Assembly: GCA_003290165.1 (NCBI GenBank)
Contig: QNQO01006937.1
Location: 434,001 to 498,000 of the forward strand
DNA from: Berberis thunbergii
Lineage: Eukaryota; Streptophyta; Magnoliopsida; Ranunculales; Berberidaceae
Length of the DNA stretch: 64,000 bases
Reading direction: 5' to 3'
In this document: positions 37,298 through 49,354 of the stretch, piece by piece
Numbering within the stretch: position 1 is the first letter of the stretch
Layout: the number at the start of each line of letters is the position of its first letter
Notes under the pieces: generated by a model
The model's database searches: none
Told to the model about the DNA's origin: nothing
Seen by the model: only the letters and a program-made list of their open reading frames with translations
Made by a program: the position numbers and the translations under genes

Positions 37298-37795
37298 TGA
37301 TGATATATCAAAATAGACCATCATTACAGCTATACACGTGGCATAAATCATCCATCACGAGGATCAAGTATCCCTCATACTGGGCCAGTTCATAAAGCCT
37401 AAATAGCGCAAAACAAAACATAAAAAGCTCGAAAAGGGTCCATTAAAAGAAGTCATAATTAAGGCCAAAATCCATACCCGAATGAGTTATCTCATAAAGA
37501 AGAAAAATGTTGCATAAGAAAAAAGTCGTGAGGGAGTTACGCATCCATGGACGCGTCTTCATAAATGAGGGGACTTCACAAATAACGTCTCCTTCTGTTG
37601 TGCCTCACATGTTTAAGTTATGCAAAAATTAATCGTGACCATTATTTAAGATAAAATGGAACAATCGACTAAGGTATGCAACTTTAACTGAAATTTGTTC
37701 AGATTTACTTCATTCTTCAATAAAATTGCTGACTCAAGCATCGGAGTGCCTTCGCCCACAAAAAAGGTGATCATTGGCATCTAACATCTGTTTCG
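37298..37795 (+). repeat. 3' LTR of element A
   Basis: Begins TGATGATATATCAAAA after the polypurine tract. Has a TATA-like and leader-like stretch near 37560, an AATAAAATTG block near 37720 and ends in the 'gactcaagcatcggagtgcc' type sequence often seen near the 3' end of plant Tat-like LTRs. The exact right end is uncertain (about 37760-37800). Confidence 0.6.
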
Positions 37796-37799
37796 TAGG

Positions 37800-38302
37800 T
37801 CAAACATTATGAATGACAAGATTTGGACGCATCAAGTGTAAAATTATATTTTGGTGAATGTGAGAGGATTTGTTATAAAAAAACCATGCTCAAACCCGGA
37901 AGAAATGATTGTAATTTTTCACATGCCCTTTTTATAACGAGTGTACTAAGTAAACTTTTTGAAAGGATTTGTTCTCCCATTTGACATCTTTCATAGTAAG
38001 TTACTAAAGCTCGTTCTAACAAGTTTTATGATTTATTTAGCGAAGTTGACACAAAATCAACCAATTAATGACCATTTTTGGAGGGTTGTGGTGGCAGACA
38101 TAAAATACGTGGTGGAAATGTTTGGGTGCAACATTTACCCGAATCCGACTGAGCTAAAACCGAACCCATAAACTCGCATTTCCATTTCCTGCCCTGACAT
38201 CTCTGTTTCGCCCGTCTCGCGTGCGTGAACTTGTACTAGTTGAGGAATTTCAACAAACAGATTGATAGAGAGTCCGTCCATCAAACAAAGAAGCAAGCAA
38301 CA
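37800..38302 (+). promoter_or_regulatory. Putative promoter and 5' UTR of the small membrane-protein gene
   Basis: The first 300 bp are AT-rich; the last 100 bp before the ATG at 38303 are C/T- and A-rich, leader-like, with no upstream in-frame ATG close by. The end of element A's LTR lies only about 0.5 kb from the ATG. Confidence 0.35.
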
Positions 38303-38425
38303 ATGGGTTACGTTCTGAGAGTGAGGTTGGCGTCGTTCTTCGCTGGTGCTGCAACAGCCTCGGTTGCAGGTGTCTGTCTCCTTCACAAGGATTACAAGAT
38401 TGCTCATGAACCTGTCTCTCAACAG
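38303..38425 (+). CDS. Small conserved plant membrane-associated protein, exon 1 (codons 1-41)
   Basis: ATG at 38303 opens MGYVLRVRLASFFAGAATAS, a hydrophobic helix likely to anchor or target the protein, then HKDYKIAHEPVSQQ. A GT donor follows at 38426 (CAG|GTTCCT). I recall a family of about 70-residue plant proteins of unknown function that begin MGYV-RVRLASFFAGAATAS and continue with a short coiled coil ending near 'LDSRISALEKLK'; that second part is found in phase at 59405-59497. The product would be 71 residues. The reading frame has no defect. Function is unknown; mitochondrial or other membrane association is only a guess from the hydrophobic N-terminus. Confidence 0.8.
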
Positions 38426-40080
38426 GTTCCTTTACTTTACTTCTTTTTGCACTCTTTTGCATGGATCCTTTCTTTCATATTTGATTTTGTTTTGTATTGT
38501 TTCGTTGTGGTTGCTGCACATGTGGTATTTGATTATTATGGTTATCTCAGAACAAATAAACCCCAATTTCCATAGAGAAGGAAATGGATGCAAATTAGAA
38601 TATTAGAGATCAAGTAGGCTGAAAGATGAATGTAATAGAAAACACTGGAGTGTCTATTTGACTTGAATGAACTTTTAGGGGTTTTCAATATTTTCATTTT
38701 TTATTTTTGATATGGGGTTGTTTCAACCAGGCAATGTAATTCCATTATTCACTTAATTTTGGGTTTTCATTTAAATCGATTACAAATGGACATTCATGGC
38801 TACATTGTGAAGGGTGGCATTGAAACTCGGAGGCCATGTTGGGATTGTGACAACACTCTAAGTGCTAGCCTGCCCCATTTTGGTTTCCAAATGCAGTGTG
38901 TTAATTTCTTCTCTTCTAATGAGTGTTGGAATGCATGTAAGTAAACTTTTAAGTTGGTTTTTTTTTTCGGTCTTGGGGTCAGTTTGTTCGTCTGAGAAAC
39001 AAAAGTGAATACAGTAAGAAAAAAAGTGATTACTAGTTTGAGGCGGGGAGATTCAGTTACACCATGTGGAGACCATGTGGGGAGTTTGGTTGAATTGAGA
39101 TCATAAAGAACAATATTCTTTATTTATTTGTTTATTGGTAAAAAAAAATATCATGGAATCAGTGGTTTAGGTGAAACTTTTCCAAGAGAACTGACTCGCT
39201 GATGGCTAAGACATAACTTCTCAGATTTTTTGGAATGAGAGTTTAAATGCCTTATTTTCCTATCATTGTGAGAAAAATCCAAATTCTGGAAAGTTGTGAA
39301 ATTTCATTTACAATAATGCTATAAAATGAATAATTTGGGAGCTTAAGTTTTTTTTTTTTTGAAAGCTTTGGGAGGTCAAGTTGTTGACTGAGTGTTTACT
39401 GTTGTGTCAGGTCTGAGTGTGGATGATGGTTTTGTGTAAGTTCTTTTGGGATTGAGTGATACAGTACCTTCGGTTCTTTATGTTCGTCCATTTCTTCCCG
39501 CTTTTTGTTTTTTGTGAAACTTGGCCAATGATTCATTTATATGCAGGCTGATGTGATGAGACTGATTGATGACTTCAATAACAAGTCTTTAAATTGGAGA
39601 CTCAACACTACTCTCATCTCTATAATCCCTAAGTTCAAGGAGCCTTCTTCTATTATGGATTTTAGATCCATTGGCCTACTTTCCTCAATCTACAAGGTCA
39701 TTTCTAAAGTGCCCTCGATCAGATTTAACAATGTCCTCCCTCCGCTCCTCTCTCCTTTCCAATTTGCTGGGGTAGGGACAAGTAGTTGATTGATGGAGTG
39801 GTTATTGCTAATGAGATCCTTGACTCGAAAATTAGAAAAAACAAACCTGGGTGATGATAAAAGTTGGCTTCTACAAAGCTTTTCATTCAGTTTCTTGAGG
39901 CTACTTACATAATTAGATGGTTTTTTTGGGTTTGCTGACAAGTGTAGAAGTTGGGTCCAAACCCATCTATCAGTCTATCAACTGCTTCCTTCTCCATTAC
40001 AGTCATTGGATCCCTATTTAGTCACTTAAAATTATCTAGAGGTCTAAGGCAAGGGGACCCTACTCGGCTTTACTTTTCTC

Positions 40081-40089
40081 CTTGGCGGC
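40081..40089. repeat. 9-bp target duplication of the Mutator-like element (left)
   Basis: CTTGGCGGC, repeated exactly at 40792-40800. Removing the element and one copy restores the LINE reading across the joint. Confidence 0.85.
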
Positions 40090-40791
40090 TATGTAGTTAA
40101 AACGGATAACGAACTAGGACCGTTACAAGTTATAAAGGATTATATAGGAATATAATGGTATATAAAGGTCTATAATAAAATATATTTTTATACCCCCACT
40201 AAGTATTTATGATTTAATGTATTTATAAGGAAATCAAATGGAAACCGAGAGAATAAAAATAAAAGTTCCATCAAACTGATTTTTTGTGTATTAGTGAGTT
40301 CTCTACAACTCCAAACAAATATTTTGTGTATTTTATAGACCCAAATTCTTCAAACCAATCCAAAACTTCATCATGGATTACCAGAAATGGGTGGGGAAGC
40401 AGAAAATAAAAATGGAGGTTCAAGGGAGGTTACCAAAAATGGAAGCAGGAAGGCCGGCAGTTCGATCGCTTGGTCCGGCGGTTTGATCGCACAGTACGAA
40501 AATTTGATCGCACGGTCTTCGTCTTCTTTAGTTTCTTCTCGATTTCTTCTTCTTCTTCATTCGGTTTCTTCTTCTCCTTCCTCCAGTTTTTTCTTCTTCC
40601 TTCGGTTTCTTCTTTGCTTAGATCTGAAAAAAGAAAAGAAAAGAAACTATGTAACGCCGTTACAAGTTATAACGTTTTATTCATAAAGGCCGCTATATGA
40701 GCGATATATCGGTTGCCATTACAACCTGCCTGTATATCTAACATTTATATTTTTTTACATTCGTTACACATAACTACACAACTTGGCGGCG
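40090..40791. mobile_element. Non-autonomous Mutator-like element (702 bp)
   Basis: Flanked by perfect 9-bp duplications, the Mutator signature. The ends share imperfect inverted words TGTAGTTA and TAACGAA. The centre holds a T/C-rich stretch (40510-40625) and no transposase; frames at 40387-40700 are low-complexity Ser/Phe runs and not credible genes. The words 'gttacaagttata' and 'tataaagg' recur near both ends. Confidence 0.75.
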
Positions 40792-40800
40792 TAAGGTTTG
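40792..40800. repeat. 9-bp target duplication of the Mutator-like element (right)
   Basis: CTTGGCGGC, identical to 40081-40089. Confidence 0.85.
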
Positions 40801-42654
40801 ACAACCCTAATCTTTAAAGCTCAACAAATTGGGCTCATCAAAGGATTTAAAGCTTCTCCCAATTCCCAACCAGTGTCCATTTTCCAATATGTTGATGATA
40901 TTGTTCTCTTTATTGATGCTTGCATTCAGGAGGTATTGGTGGTCATTGGTCAAAGATATGTTGCATTGGTTTGAAGTGTGCTTTGGGCTCAAGTTAAACC
41001 TCTCTAAGTCTGTGATTTTATTTATTTATTTATTTTCTTCTGTGGGTAGTGTTTCAAAGATTGACAAATGGGCTAGTATTCTAGGTTGTAAAAAAGGCAA
41101 TTTTCCTTGCACATCTCTTGGTCTGCCGTTTGGCTTTCAATTCAAAAACATTAAGGTGTGGAATGACATAGTGGAAGGGATTGAAACTAGATTATGAGCT
41201 ACCCTAATTCAAAGCTCAAGTGCCTCCATCCCTGTGCAAATGATGTCACTTTGTGTGATCCCTGTCTCTCGGATGCTTCCGTAATTGAAGAATTGAAAGA
41301 TGTACGAGGAACTTCCTGTGGCGCACCTCCCCTTAAAGCGGGAGTGAGGGCGACATGCCAGCTCCGTTGCAAGAGTTGCAGCGGAGTTGCAACTTGCAAC
41401 GAAGTAAGGCAAAACCATAATATTTTTGTCATTTTTATATAGTTTGCATACCAATAATAAATCACCATTCAAACAAGACTTACATGTAAATAACCAATCC
41501 ATAACACCATACAAAACAACATGACAATTAAGCAACCAATCTATAACAAAAGACAACTTTAGTCTTCCTGTAAGGCTACAATATCAAGTCTTAAAACAAA
41601 AGGCAATAGTATGTAATAATTACATTTAAATTAGTTAATTATTGAAATGTTAATCAATTATTAATTAAACTAATATAATAATAAAACAAGTATTAACAAA
41701 TAATTAAAAAATTGGTTATAGGAGCCCCAAAAATCGCCTCACTGTGACTGCAACGATGTGAAGCAAAAGAATAATTTTGGGATGGGATTTTTTGATGCGA
41801 CACGACCCATTGGAAAAAGGAGACTCGTCCATTGCAACTTCTCCTCAGACAACATAGCTTCTTCCAAGAAGTTTCATCTTCTTAACTAGAAGAAAATATT
41901 CAACCTAAATGAAAAGGCGGTTTCGGGATCAAAAGAATTAAAGAATTCAACAAAGCTTTCCTATTAAAGTAGATTTGGAGATTTGGGATTGAAACAAACT
42001 CTTTTTGGAGGTAGCTAATAGAAATATGGGCTTCTCAGCTTGATCAGCTGATATGTTCAGTAAAAATCCAACCAATGCTTATGGGCGTTCTTTGTGAAAA
42101 AGCATAATGAAACAAAAGGCTTGTGTTCAAGATTGCATCTCCATTGAAGCTCACAATGGGGAAAGAATTAGGTTCTGGTACCTTGTGGATTGGTGAAACT
42201 GCTCTCAAAGTTTTTTTTTCCTGCAAAACTTACAATGTTGCAAGCAACAAAAAGGGCTTGGTGAAGGAGTTCTGGGATACTAGTGCTCATGGTTGGAATT
42301 TCAACTCGGAAAAAACCTAATATGACTGGGAGATTCCACAGATGTCTAGGAGAGAACAAGTGGTTTTTGGAATGGTAAAGACTTTGATTTCACTGTGAGA
42401 TAATGGTACAAATTACTTGCCCCAAGTCTCCACCAACATCCCCACCCCTCTCTTGATAACTTTAACAAAAGGAGTTTGCTTCTCCCAAATCACTGTGTGC
42501 TTTGTGGACAAGTTGAAGAATCAATAGATCATTTGTTAATCTCATGGCCAACCCTTCTCTGGCTTTGGGCATGTAATTGGGATAGATTTAGAGAATTTAG
42601 TTCTCCTCCTGCAAGTTGAATTAGGGTTATAGAGTGCTAAATAGTAATAATTAG

Positions 42655-43291
42655 CAGTGTTCTAAAAAGCGTTAGGCGGTGGGCGGGCGGTGAGCAGGTG
42701 CCTAGCGCCCAGGGGCCTAGGCGGTCTTAGGTTTTGTATTATAACTTTAATAATTTACAAAAGTTAAGCATAATACCTTATCAATTACATCCAATTTAAT
42801 GCCAAGATACATATGCAAAATTTAAAAACATTAAAAATTAACAATCATGAACAAAATTTATTAAAACTCAAATGACTGAAGTTGGTCATGATGGGTACTT
42901 TATACTAAGTTGAATTTGTGAACAAATATCCAAGCATACTCTTTTATTTTTCTTCAAATTGCATGAATGACCTCAGTCATGTTTGATAAAATCTACATTA
43001 CTAAAATTGGTACTGGAAGATCCTTTGAAAATTCCATTAAGTAATCATTATTTACTACATATACTGAATAAAAAAATTTAAATTATTTATTTCCAAAAAA
43101 GAGAAAAATAAAATAATAATAACACAATCAGCTTTATTAAAAAGAAAATAAAAAAACTTGCCCAGACCGCTTAGACCCCGCCTAGATCGCCCAGACCCGC
43201 CTAGACCACCCAGAACCCACCTAGCCATTAATCCGGGCGTTTCTCTAACGCCTAGCGCCTAGGCGCTGCCTAGGCCAATTTTAGAACACTG
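42655..43291. mobile_element. MITE (hAT-like), family CAGTGTTCTAAAA, copy 2
   Basis: Same ends and interior as 17105-17754, 637 bp, with near-duplications ATAATTAG and CTAATTAG at the flanks. Both copies keep the long AT-rich centre with the same words ('ctcaaatgactgaagttggt'). Confidence 0.85.
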
Positions 43292-43739
43292 CTAATTAGT
43301 GAATGTCCGAAGTATACCTTTTGTGGACGCTAATGGTATTTTGTCACTGATGCCTCTTCTCTTTATAACATAAACAATACAATCGACTATTTTACTGATA
43401 AAAATAATTTTTTATGATTCCTAGTTCCTGAAGATGGTTTATACTGTGCAAGGAAGTTCTTTGGGAAGGATAGTGAAAGTAAAATGATCAAAAGGGACCG
43501 TGGAAAGCCAAAGATCCAAATGGGATGCAAGAGACCCTCCCATGGAAACAAATAATTGGACAACCCACACTTGTTGGACCCGAAGGCGAAAATTGGTCAA
43601 CCTCACAAAGTCATAGTGGGAGACCATAATTGTTTACATTTAGATCTCCTCGACTAGTGAAACTAAGGTTTAACCAACAAGGGGCAATAGAATAGCATTT
43701 AATGGACTTTCATCAATCCAGTTTGGGGATTGTTAGAAA

Positions 43740-44385
43740 ATTGCTTCAGATAGGATGTTTAATCCACGAAAGATTTGGCTTCATGCGTTTAACCAAGATT
43801 GATCTAGCCAAAGTTTCAAGTCACTCATGGTAGATCTCTCATTGTGGAAATTTGCATACATCATCAAAAAGGGGGGGACCAAATCAGAGTGTGTGCTTTG
43901 TAGAAGGGAAGAAGAGTCTGTAGATCACATCATGCTGTATTGAGCCCTGACCAGAGTATTATGGGGCAACACCCTTGCTGAATTTTACATCAATGCCCCA
44001 GCGGTGGACTCCCTTCTGAGGTGGGCTGAACTGTGGCCTTCACCTCAAGCAAACCAACTTCATCTCACCCTCAAAGTCAAAGATCAATGAGCCTGGGAAA
44101 GGCTCCTTCATGCCATTGTTTGGTGCTAGTTTGGAAGGAAAGGAACAACTTTTTTAGAAATATTTACAAAAATGTAGACACTATGGACAGATTGATACTA
44201 AAGTAATCTTTTGATGCGGGGGCAACAATTGGAGGATGTTAAAGACAGTCATTCTCAGGGTGCATGTTCCATTGAGATGATATTCTACATAACCACTTGA
44301 TGAACTCTTTTGGTGGTGAGTGGTTTCCTTTATTGTACTCCAAGTGTTAATGAAATCCTTTTGATTAACAAAACTAAAAAAAAGG
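43740..44385 (+). mobile_element. Second LINE fragment (zf-RVT finger and 3' end)
   Basis: Reads ECVLCRREEESVDHIMLY (C-x2-C-x-n-H zf-RVT finger), then RVLWGNTLAEF and WERLLHAIVW. It ends with a 'ccaagtgttaatgaaatcct' type tail and an A-rich tract at 44375-44385, the usual LINE 3' end. The finger is not the same copy as at 42470-42560, so this is a separate insertion or an internally rearranged element. Confidence 0.7.
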
Positions 44386-44470
44386 AGAGAGTAGAGAAGA
44401 AGTTGCTATCACTTAGCTATATAAGGAAAGATGTTGGAGATATCTAAAGCAAATCGAATTGCAATGAAAG

Positions 44471-44494
44471 CCCCCCCCCCCCCCCCCCCCCCCC
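44471..44494. repeat. Homopolymer of 24 C
   Basis: Uninterrupted run of 24 cytosines. Length may be unreliable in the assembly. Confidence 0.95.
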
Positions 44495-45479
44495 GATGTT
44501 TAAAGGACACTCAAGTAGGGACCGGGGCTCTTCCCCCAATCCATGAAAGGTATTTTTTAGTCAGTCCAGAATATGATGGAGAATTCAATAGGAGCGGGGT
44601 TCGGGTTCTCCATTAAAGTTTGTCGCTACGGAAGGGGCATAGCCAGTGGGCTATAGCCTGGGGTAAAATTTTAAATTTTGTGCACATATTACCGCAGTAT
44701 AGTATTTGACGTTTTAATTCATCTATAACTCAAAAGGTGTCAATCTGAGTCTAAGATCAATCTCCATTATTAGTGCCAATAAATTGGTATATTCAACGTC
44801 TTCCCGCATATCGAACCATTATCTGTTCACCTCCTAGCTGAATCAATATATCTTACCAAAATGATTCTTTAGGTTTCTTATTATAGATAAAGCCCATCCA
44901 TAGGGTGCAGCCCTATGACAAAGTCGTCTCCTTGGGTTATCAACCAAGATGTTGTTCTCCATATTTAGCGATGATTATTTGTCTCCATAGAGCATTCTCC
45001 ATAGTCACTTACAAAGCAACGACTCCAACTTATTTATTTGTTTATTTTTATATCCAAGCTTACTTGGTTGTTTTGGCTTGCACACCTTATCCCAAGCAAT
45101 GATGTGGCGTTTTCTAGATTGAGTAGTCTCCCATAAGAATTCCTTTTATCTTCTTTTCAACTTTGTTAGCAATGGACATAATAAGATGGGTTATTTAGCA
45201 TTTGGGTCTTATATTTTATACCAGTTTTGAGTTTGGATCCCAAGTTTGTCCAATTTTGAGTCTCGGTCTCAAGACCATGTTGACCGTGAGGAAACCATCA
45301 TCTAGAATGACAAATATGCCACAAAGGTTGTCAACAATTACAAAAAACCAAAAAACTAACTCTCAGTTACGATAGATCCTAAATGCATATGACGAGACAA
45401 TCTTGTGGATAAAAATAAAATAAAAAATAATAAGTAAAAAAAAACAACTCTTTCCCCATCTTCCTATCCACAGACCCTC

Positions 45480-45850
45480 GTCCTCTACCCATGCGAGATC
45501 CATGTTCACCACCCACCCTCCCCTCCTCCCTGCCTGCAAGAAACCATCCACCCTCCCCTTTTCCTCCTTTTCCCTCTTCCTCCCTGCCTGCAAGAAACCA
45601 CCCACCCTCCCCTCTTCTTCCTCCGCCTCTTTGCCTGTGAGACCACCCATCCTCTCCTCATGCTTCTCCTCCTTGCGTGTGATAGACCACCAGCCATTCT
45701 TCCTTCTCTCTGCCTGCAAGACCACCCACCCTCTCCTCATCCTTCTCCTCCTTGCCTGTGATAGACCACCAACCATCCTTTCCTACTCTCTGCCCGCGAT
45801 AGACCACCAACCCTCCCTTCATTCTCTTCCCTGGCACCACCTTGCATCGT
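45480..45850. repeat. Polypyrimidine minisatellite
   Basis: Irregular tandem copies of a unit of the type 'tgcctgcaagaaaccaccca' plus 'ccctcccctcttcctcc', about 45-70 bp, at least six copies with length changes. The other strand is nearly pure purine. Open frames on both strands here come from the repeat and are not genes. Confidence 0.8.
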
Positions 45851-46243
45851 CCTCCATAATTCGCTTCCACCTCTAATTCATTTAAGGTAAAAACATATCG
45901 TTTAATACGACAATGGACACACCCCAAATCCATAATCTGGGTCGATTTTTACAACTTTGGCTTTTTTGATTTTCTTCTACAATGAATGTTACAATCCATA
46001 ATTTCTACTACACTACCTGACCTCACACCCCATAGGTCCGCCACCACTTGCTACCACCTTGCCCTCTCCTCCTCCTTGCTATTACCATTGCCCTCCCACC
46101 ACCACCACTTTGTTCCTCTCTTCCATCTCATTGTGGATTATTTGGCTAGGGTTCAATTGAGTATAGGAAGATAGAGAAGGGAGGAGAGATGAATAAATTT
46201 TTTGATTTTTTATTAAAAAATTCCCTTAGATCGTAGTCGTAAG

Positions 46244-47488
46244 TAGGGCTGGGCATTTTGAGCTGAAAAACTGGATCGAACCGAAAATCGGACCGACTGG
46301 TCCGGGCTGGTTTTTTAAAGGTGTTTTTAATATTCAATCTTAAAAACTGAATCGAGTCGAAATTCTCGTATGGGCCTCGGTTTCAGTTTTCAAAACCGTT
46401 GGTTAATCAGCCTAGCCCGACCCAATTTCAATAGTCTTTTAACAACTCAAGAACAAGTCTGGCACAAAATCAAGTTTCCTTGAACTTCTCATTTCAGACT
46501 CTTCTTCCAAACTATTCTTCTTCTATTTGCTGCTCCGCTTCCGAGTTCTCTCCACACCTCAACGCCTCCCTCCACTCCAACTCCTCAGTGTCAACCTCCT
46601 ACTTCGGTGACTTGTGAAAGATCGAGAATGAGAAGACCTTATACTCCACTGATTTCGATTTCAATCGAGAATGAGAAGACCTCATACTCCATTGATTCCA
46701 TTTCGAAATTATTGATCCCTTGAAATCCACCGATTGCCTCTATTGATTGATTCACTTGTATGTTCCTTCCATTGATTACAGAGGTTAATGTGGAAGAGAT
46801 CCATGTAGGGAGATGGAAAAAGGAGAAAGTTGCCCAAGGAAGATTTCGATCATGCATGTGATGGAAGACATGGATCCCACTGGTGGTTCAGGAATATTTT
46901 TGCGAATAATCCTCGCCTCCGCCACTCCCAATCGACCAACTGCCACCATAATCAAGCTCGTCATCACTACCACTACCCCTGAACCAACCAACCCCGCTCT
47001 CTCTAAAACTAATAGTTACACCCACCCTACATCCACTACTGTTAACACAATTGTTGCACATCGCCCTAGCCTATCCATCTTCTTTGGATTAATTGAACCA
47101 CCAGAAGATGAGAAACCCTAGCCGCAATGCAACACAGTGCAACGAAAGAGAAAGAAGATAAAGCCTAATAGAGTTGCCCAATGTTGCATGCTCAGTCTTT
47201 GTCGAATGTGTGATCGTCGTCAGATTTGGTTGTGGTAGTGTCAGTCCATTGAGTTCACTGTTTTCTTCCCTCATGAAGAGGAGAAGAGAGAGGGGAGAGA
47301 AAAAAAAAGATAAAAATATTTAGGCTAAAAGAGATTGGACCGAGACCGGCTCGACCCGACATGAGAATTCGGTCAACTGGGATACGGTTAATTGGTCCGG
47401 TCCTGATTCTCAAATTTGGGTTTTCAAAAATCGGTCCAAGCCTCCGTTGTAGGTTTTCGAACCGGTCACCTGGATCGGCTCAGCCCTA
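46244..47488. mobile_element. Non-autonomous hAT-type element (1245 bp)
   Basis: Begins TAGGGCTGGGCA and ends with its partner TCAGCCCTA; flanks are GTCGTAAG (46236-46243) and GTCGTAGG (47489-47496), an 8-bp duplication with one mismatch. Both subterminal arms carry 'ggaccgac/ggtccgg' and 'aaccggt' words. Small frames inside (46639-46857, 46813-47121) have no recognised domain. Confidence 0.75.
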
Positions 47489-47649
47489 GTCGTAGGATTG
47501 GCACCCTACGATGCAAACATGTCACTTAACCATTCTTAGTAATAAAGTTATTTTTTTTAATTTTATAAATCTTTTATTTAAGTAACAATCAATGACAATA
47601 ACATGGTCTTGGGACCTTGACTCAAAGGTGGACAAACTTGGGACCAAAA

Positions 47650-48034
47650 TAGGGCTGGCAACAGTGCGAATTTTCTCTAATATCCGCCCCACCCTAAATG
47701 GGGCGGATTTGGGTTTGACTTAATGGATTTCGGGGCGGATACGAGTATAAAAAATTTATCCATCTAGGATGCGGATTTGGTCATATCCTTCCCGCGGATT
47801 TTCGTTTATAAGTGTGTTAGTACTAATATTCCCTAAAAGAATAAAGACCTAAGAACCCTAACTCCTCTCCAGTTTCCAAGTATAGTATCACTACTCAATC
47901 ACCTATACCAGGACAACAAAGTCACCACTAGCCACCGCCGCCAACCGACACCGTCCACCACCACCAGGTTCTTTTTCTTCATCACATTTCCTCTCCATCA
48001 CCAACAAAGTCAAACTGCCCTGTTGCCATTCCTA
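47650..48034. mobile_element. hAT-type MITE (385 bp)
   Basis: Ends TAGGGCTGGCAACAG and CTGTTGCCATTCCTA are inverted repeats; flanks GACCAAAA (47642-47649) and GACCCAAA (48035-48042) differ at one position. The left arm has internal 'gggcggat' complementary words. Non-coding. Confidence 0.7.
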
Positions 48035-49354
48035 GACCCAAATTCAAATCTAGTATAAACTTTAGGACCTGAATGCTAAATAAACCTAACAACATTTAAG
48101 TTGATCATATAAATTGAAATTTTTGATTTGATTTATGAACCCAAGAGTATTCAACAACTTCAAGTGGCCATTTACTCAGAGATTGGTGGATCATAAACTC
48201 ATCAATGTTGGAGCATAAACTCATTTTACAACCTTGGGAAAGTCAAAATAATCATTTCAGTGATGGAGAAAGTGATTGGGATAAGCATGAAGGGATAGTC
48301 ACTTGAAGGATTAAATACTTTGATTCATAGAACCATTGGTGTTGTCAGATGATGATTGGTGAGGTGGAAAGGGTGTTATGGATTGTAATATGGCAGTTGT
48401 CGAGGGATTGACCAAGGTCCTATATATTTTTACACCCCGTCTCGAGCGTAGAGCGCCAAAGCCATACCTTAGTCAAGGTGAGGGCTATCACTTAACACTA
48501 AAACTTTCATCCTTTTAAAAGAGTATTTGCTAGCTGCAACACCTTGCCTCGCCGAGATTCTAGTGGTGGACCTTGGTGCCTCATGCCTCGCTTACCCCTG
48601 AACAACGTAGGCGGGGTTATATGTTTTTTTTTCCTTTAGTAGCTTCTAATGGTAAGTATGGGCTCTCTACAAAGTATGGTGTGGAGATGGAGCTAGTATT
48701 CACAGATGGAAAACTCTTCCATGAGTTTGCGATAGGTAGTAAGAGATTTTCATGGATAAAGGGTCACGAAGTCCATTAAAGATTGGGATCCAAATGCAAG
48801 GCTATCTGCGCAGTGCTGATTATAACTCATTGGGCAGTCGAGCTTTATATGGAGCTTGAATGTGGTTGTTTGAGTGGGTAGAAGGTGCATAGCACAAAGT
48901 AGAAAAATGAGGCTAGGTGGAAGACATTAGATGAGACTCAAATTTTGTTCGTATCAAGGTGGGTAATGGAGGAAGCTCAAGTCGTTTGTGTGTGTGTTCC
49001 AAGGGGAAGAAGTTTGTGATGGTTTTGAGGGTTGGTAGGGGTGCTTTGAGACCATTGCATTTGTTTCTACTACAACACTTGAACATACAAAAATATCAGC
49101 TTCCTCGACTCAGCTTTTATGAAGTCTCCGATTTGTGATGTGTCTGAAATCTTGGGCGCTGCTAGGAGCACCTAGGCACAATGGGTGGGCGAAATTTGTG
49201 TGCTTAATGCCTAACCTAGCAACTGGTGTTGACTTTACAAAGAGACTCTTATCATTAACACAACCCCCCAATATATCTACAAATTACAATCATCCACTTT
49301 TGAACCCAAATATACAAAATTAAATACACTTGTGCCGTATTTGTTGTTGGTGAG

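Larger units (their letters stand above)
39541..42640 (+). mobile_element. 5'-truncated L1-type LINE, reverse transcriptase and tail (interrupted)
   Basis: Pieces in order: 39541-39800 ADVMRLIDDFNNKSLNWRLN, TTLISIIPKFKEPSSIMDFR (start of RT); about 40050-40089 GLRQGDP (RT motif); then a Mutator-like insertion; 40800-40910 KAQQIGLIKGFKA and FQYVDDIVLFID (catalytic Y-x-D-D); 41100-41290 ILGCKKGNFPCTSLGLPFGF; about 41930-42000 GGFGIKRIKEFNKAFLLK; 42470-42560 HCVLCGQVEESIDHLL (zf-RVT finger). Frameshifts and stops are common. The stretch 41320-41860 has no LINE signal and may be a further insertion. Endonuclease is missing here. Confidence 0.8.

Noticed and set aside
41199..41556. Frames on both strands over the middle of the LINE
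   Set aside because: The true LINE reading (pattern TLIQSS..S.PV) is in a different, broken frame; these are shadows.
45363..45933. Frames on both strands with Gly/Arg/Trp or Pro/Ser/Cys repeats
   Set aside because: Produced by the polypyrimidine minisatellite; no start context or homology.
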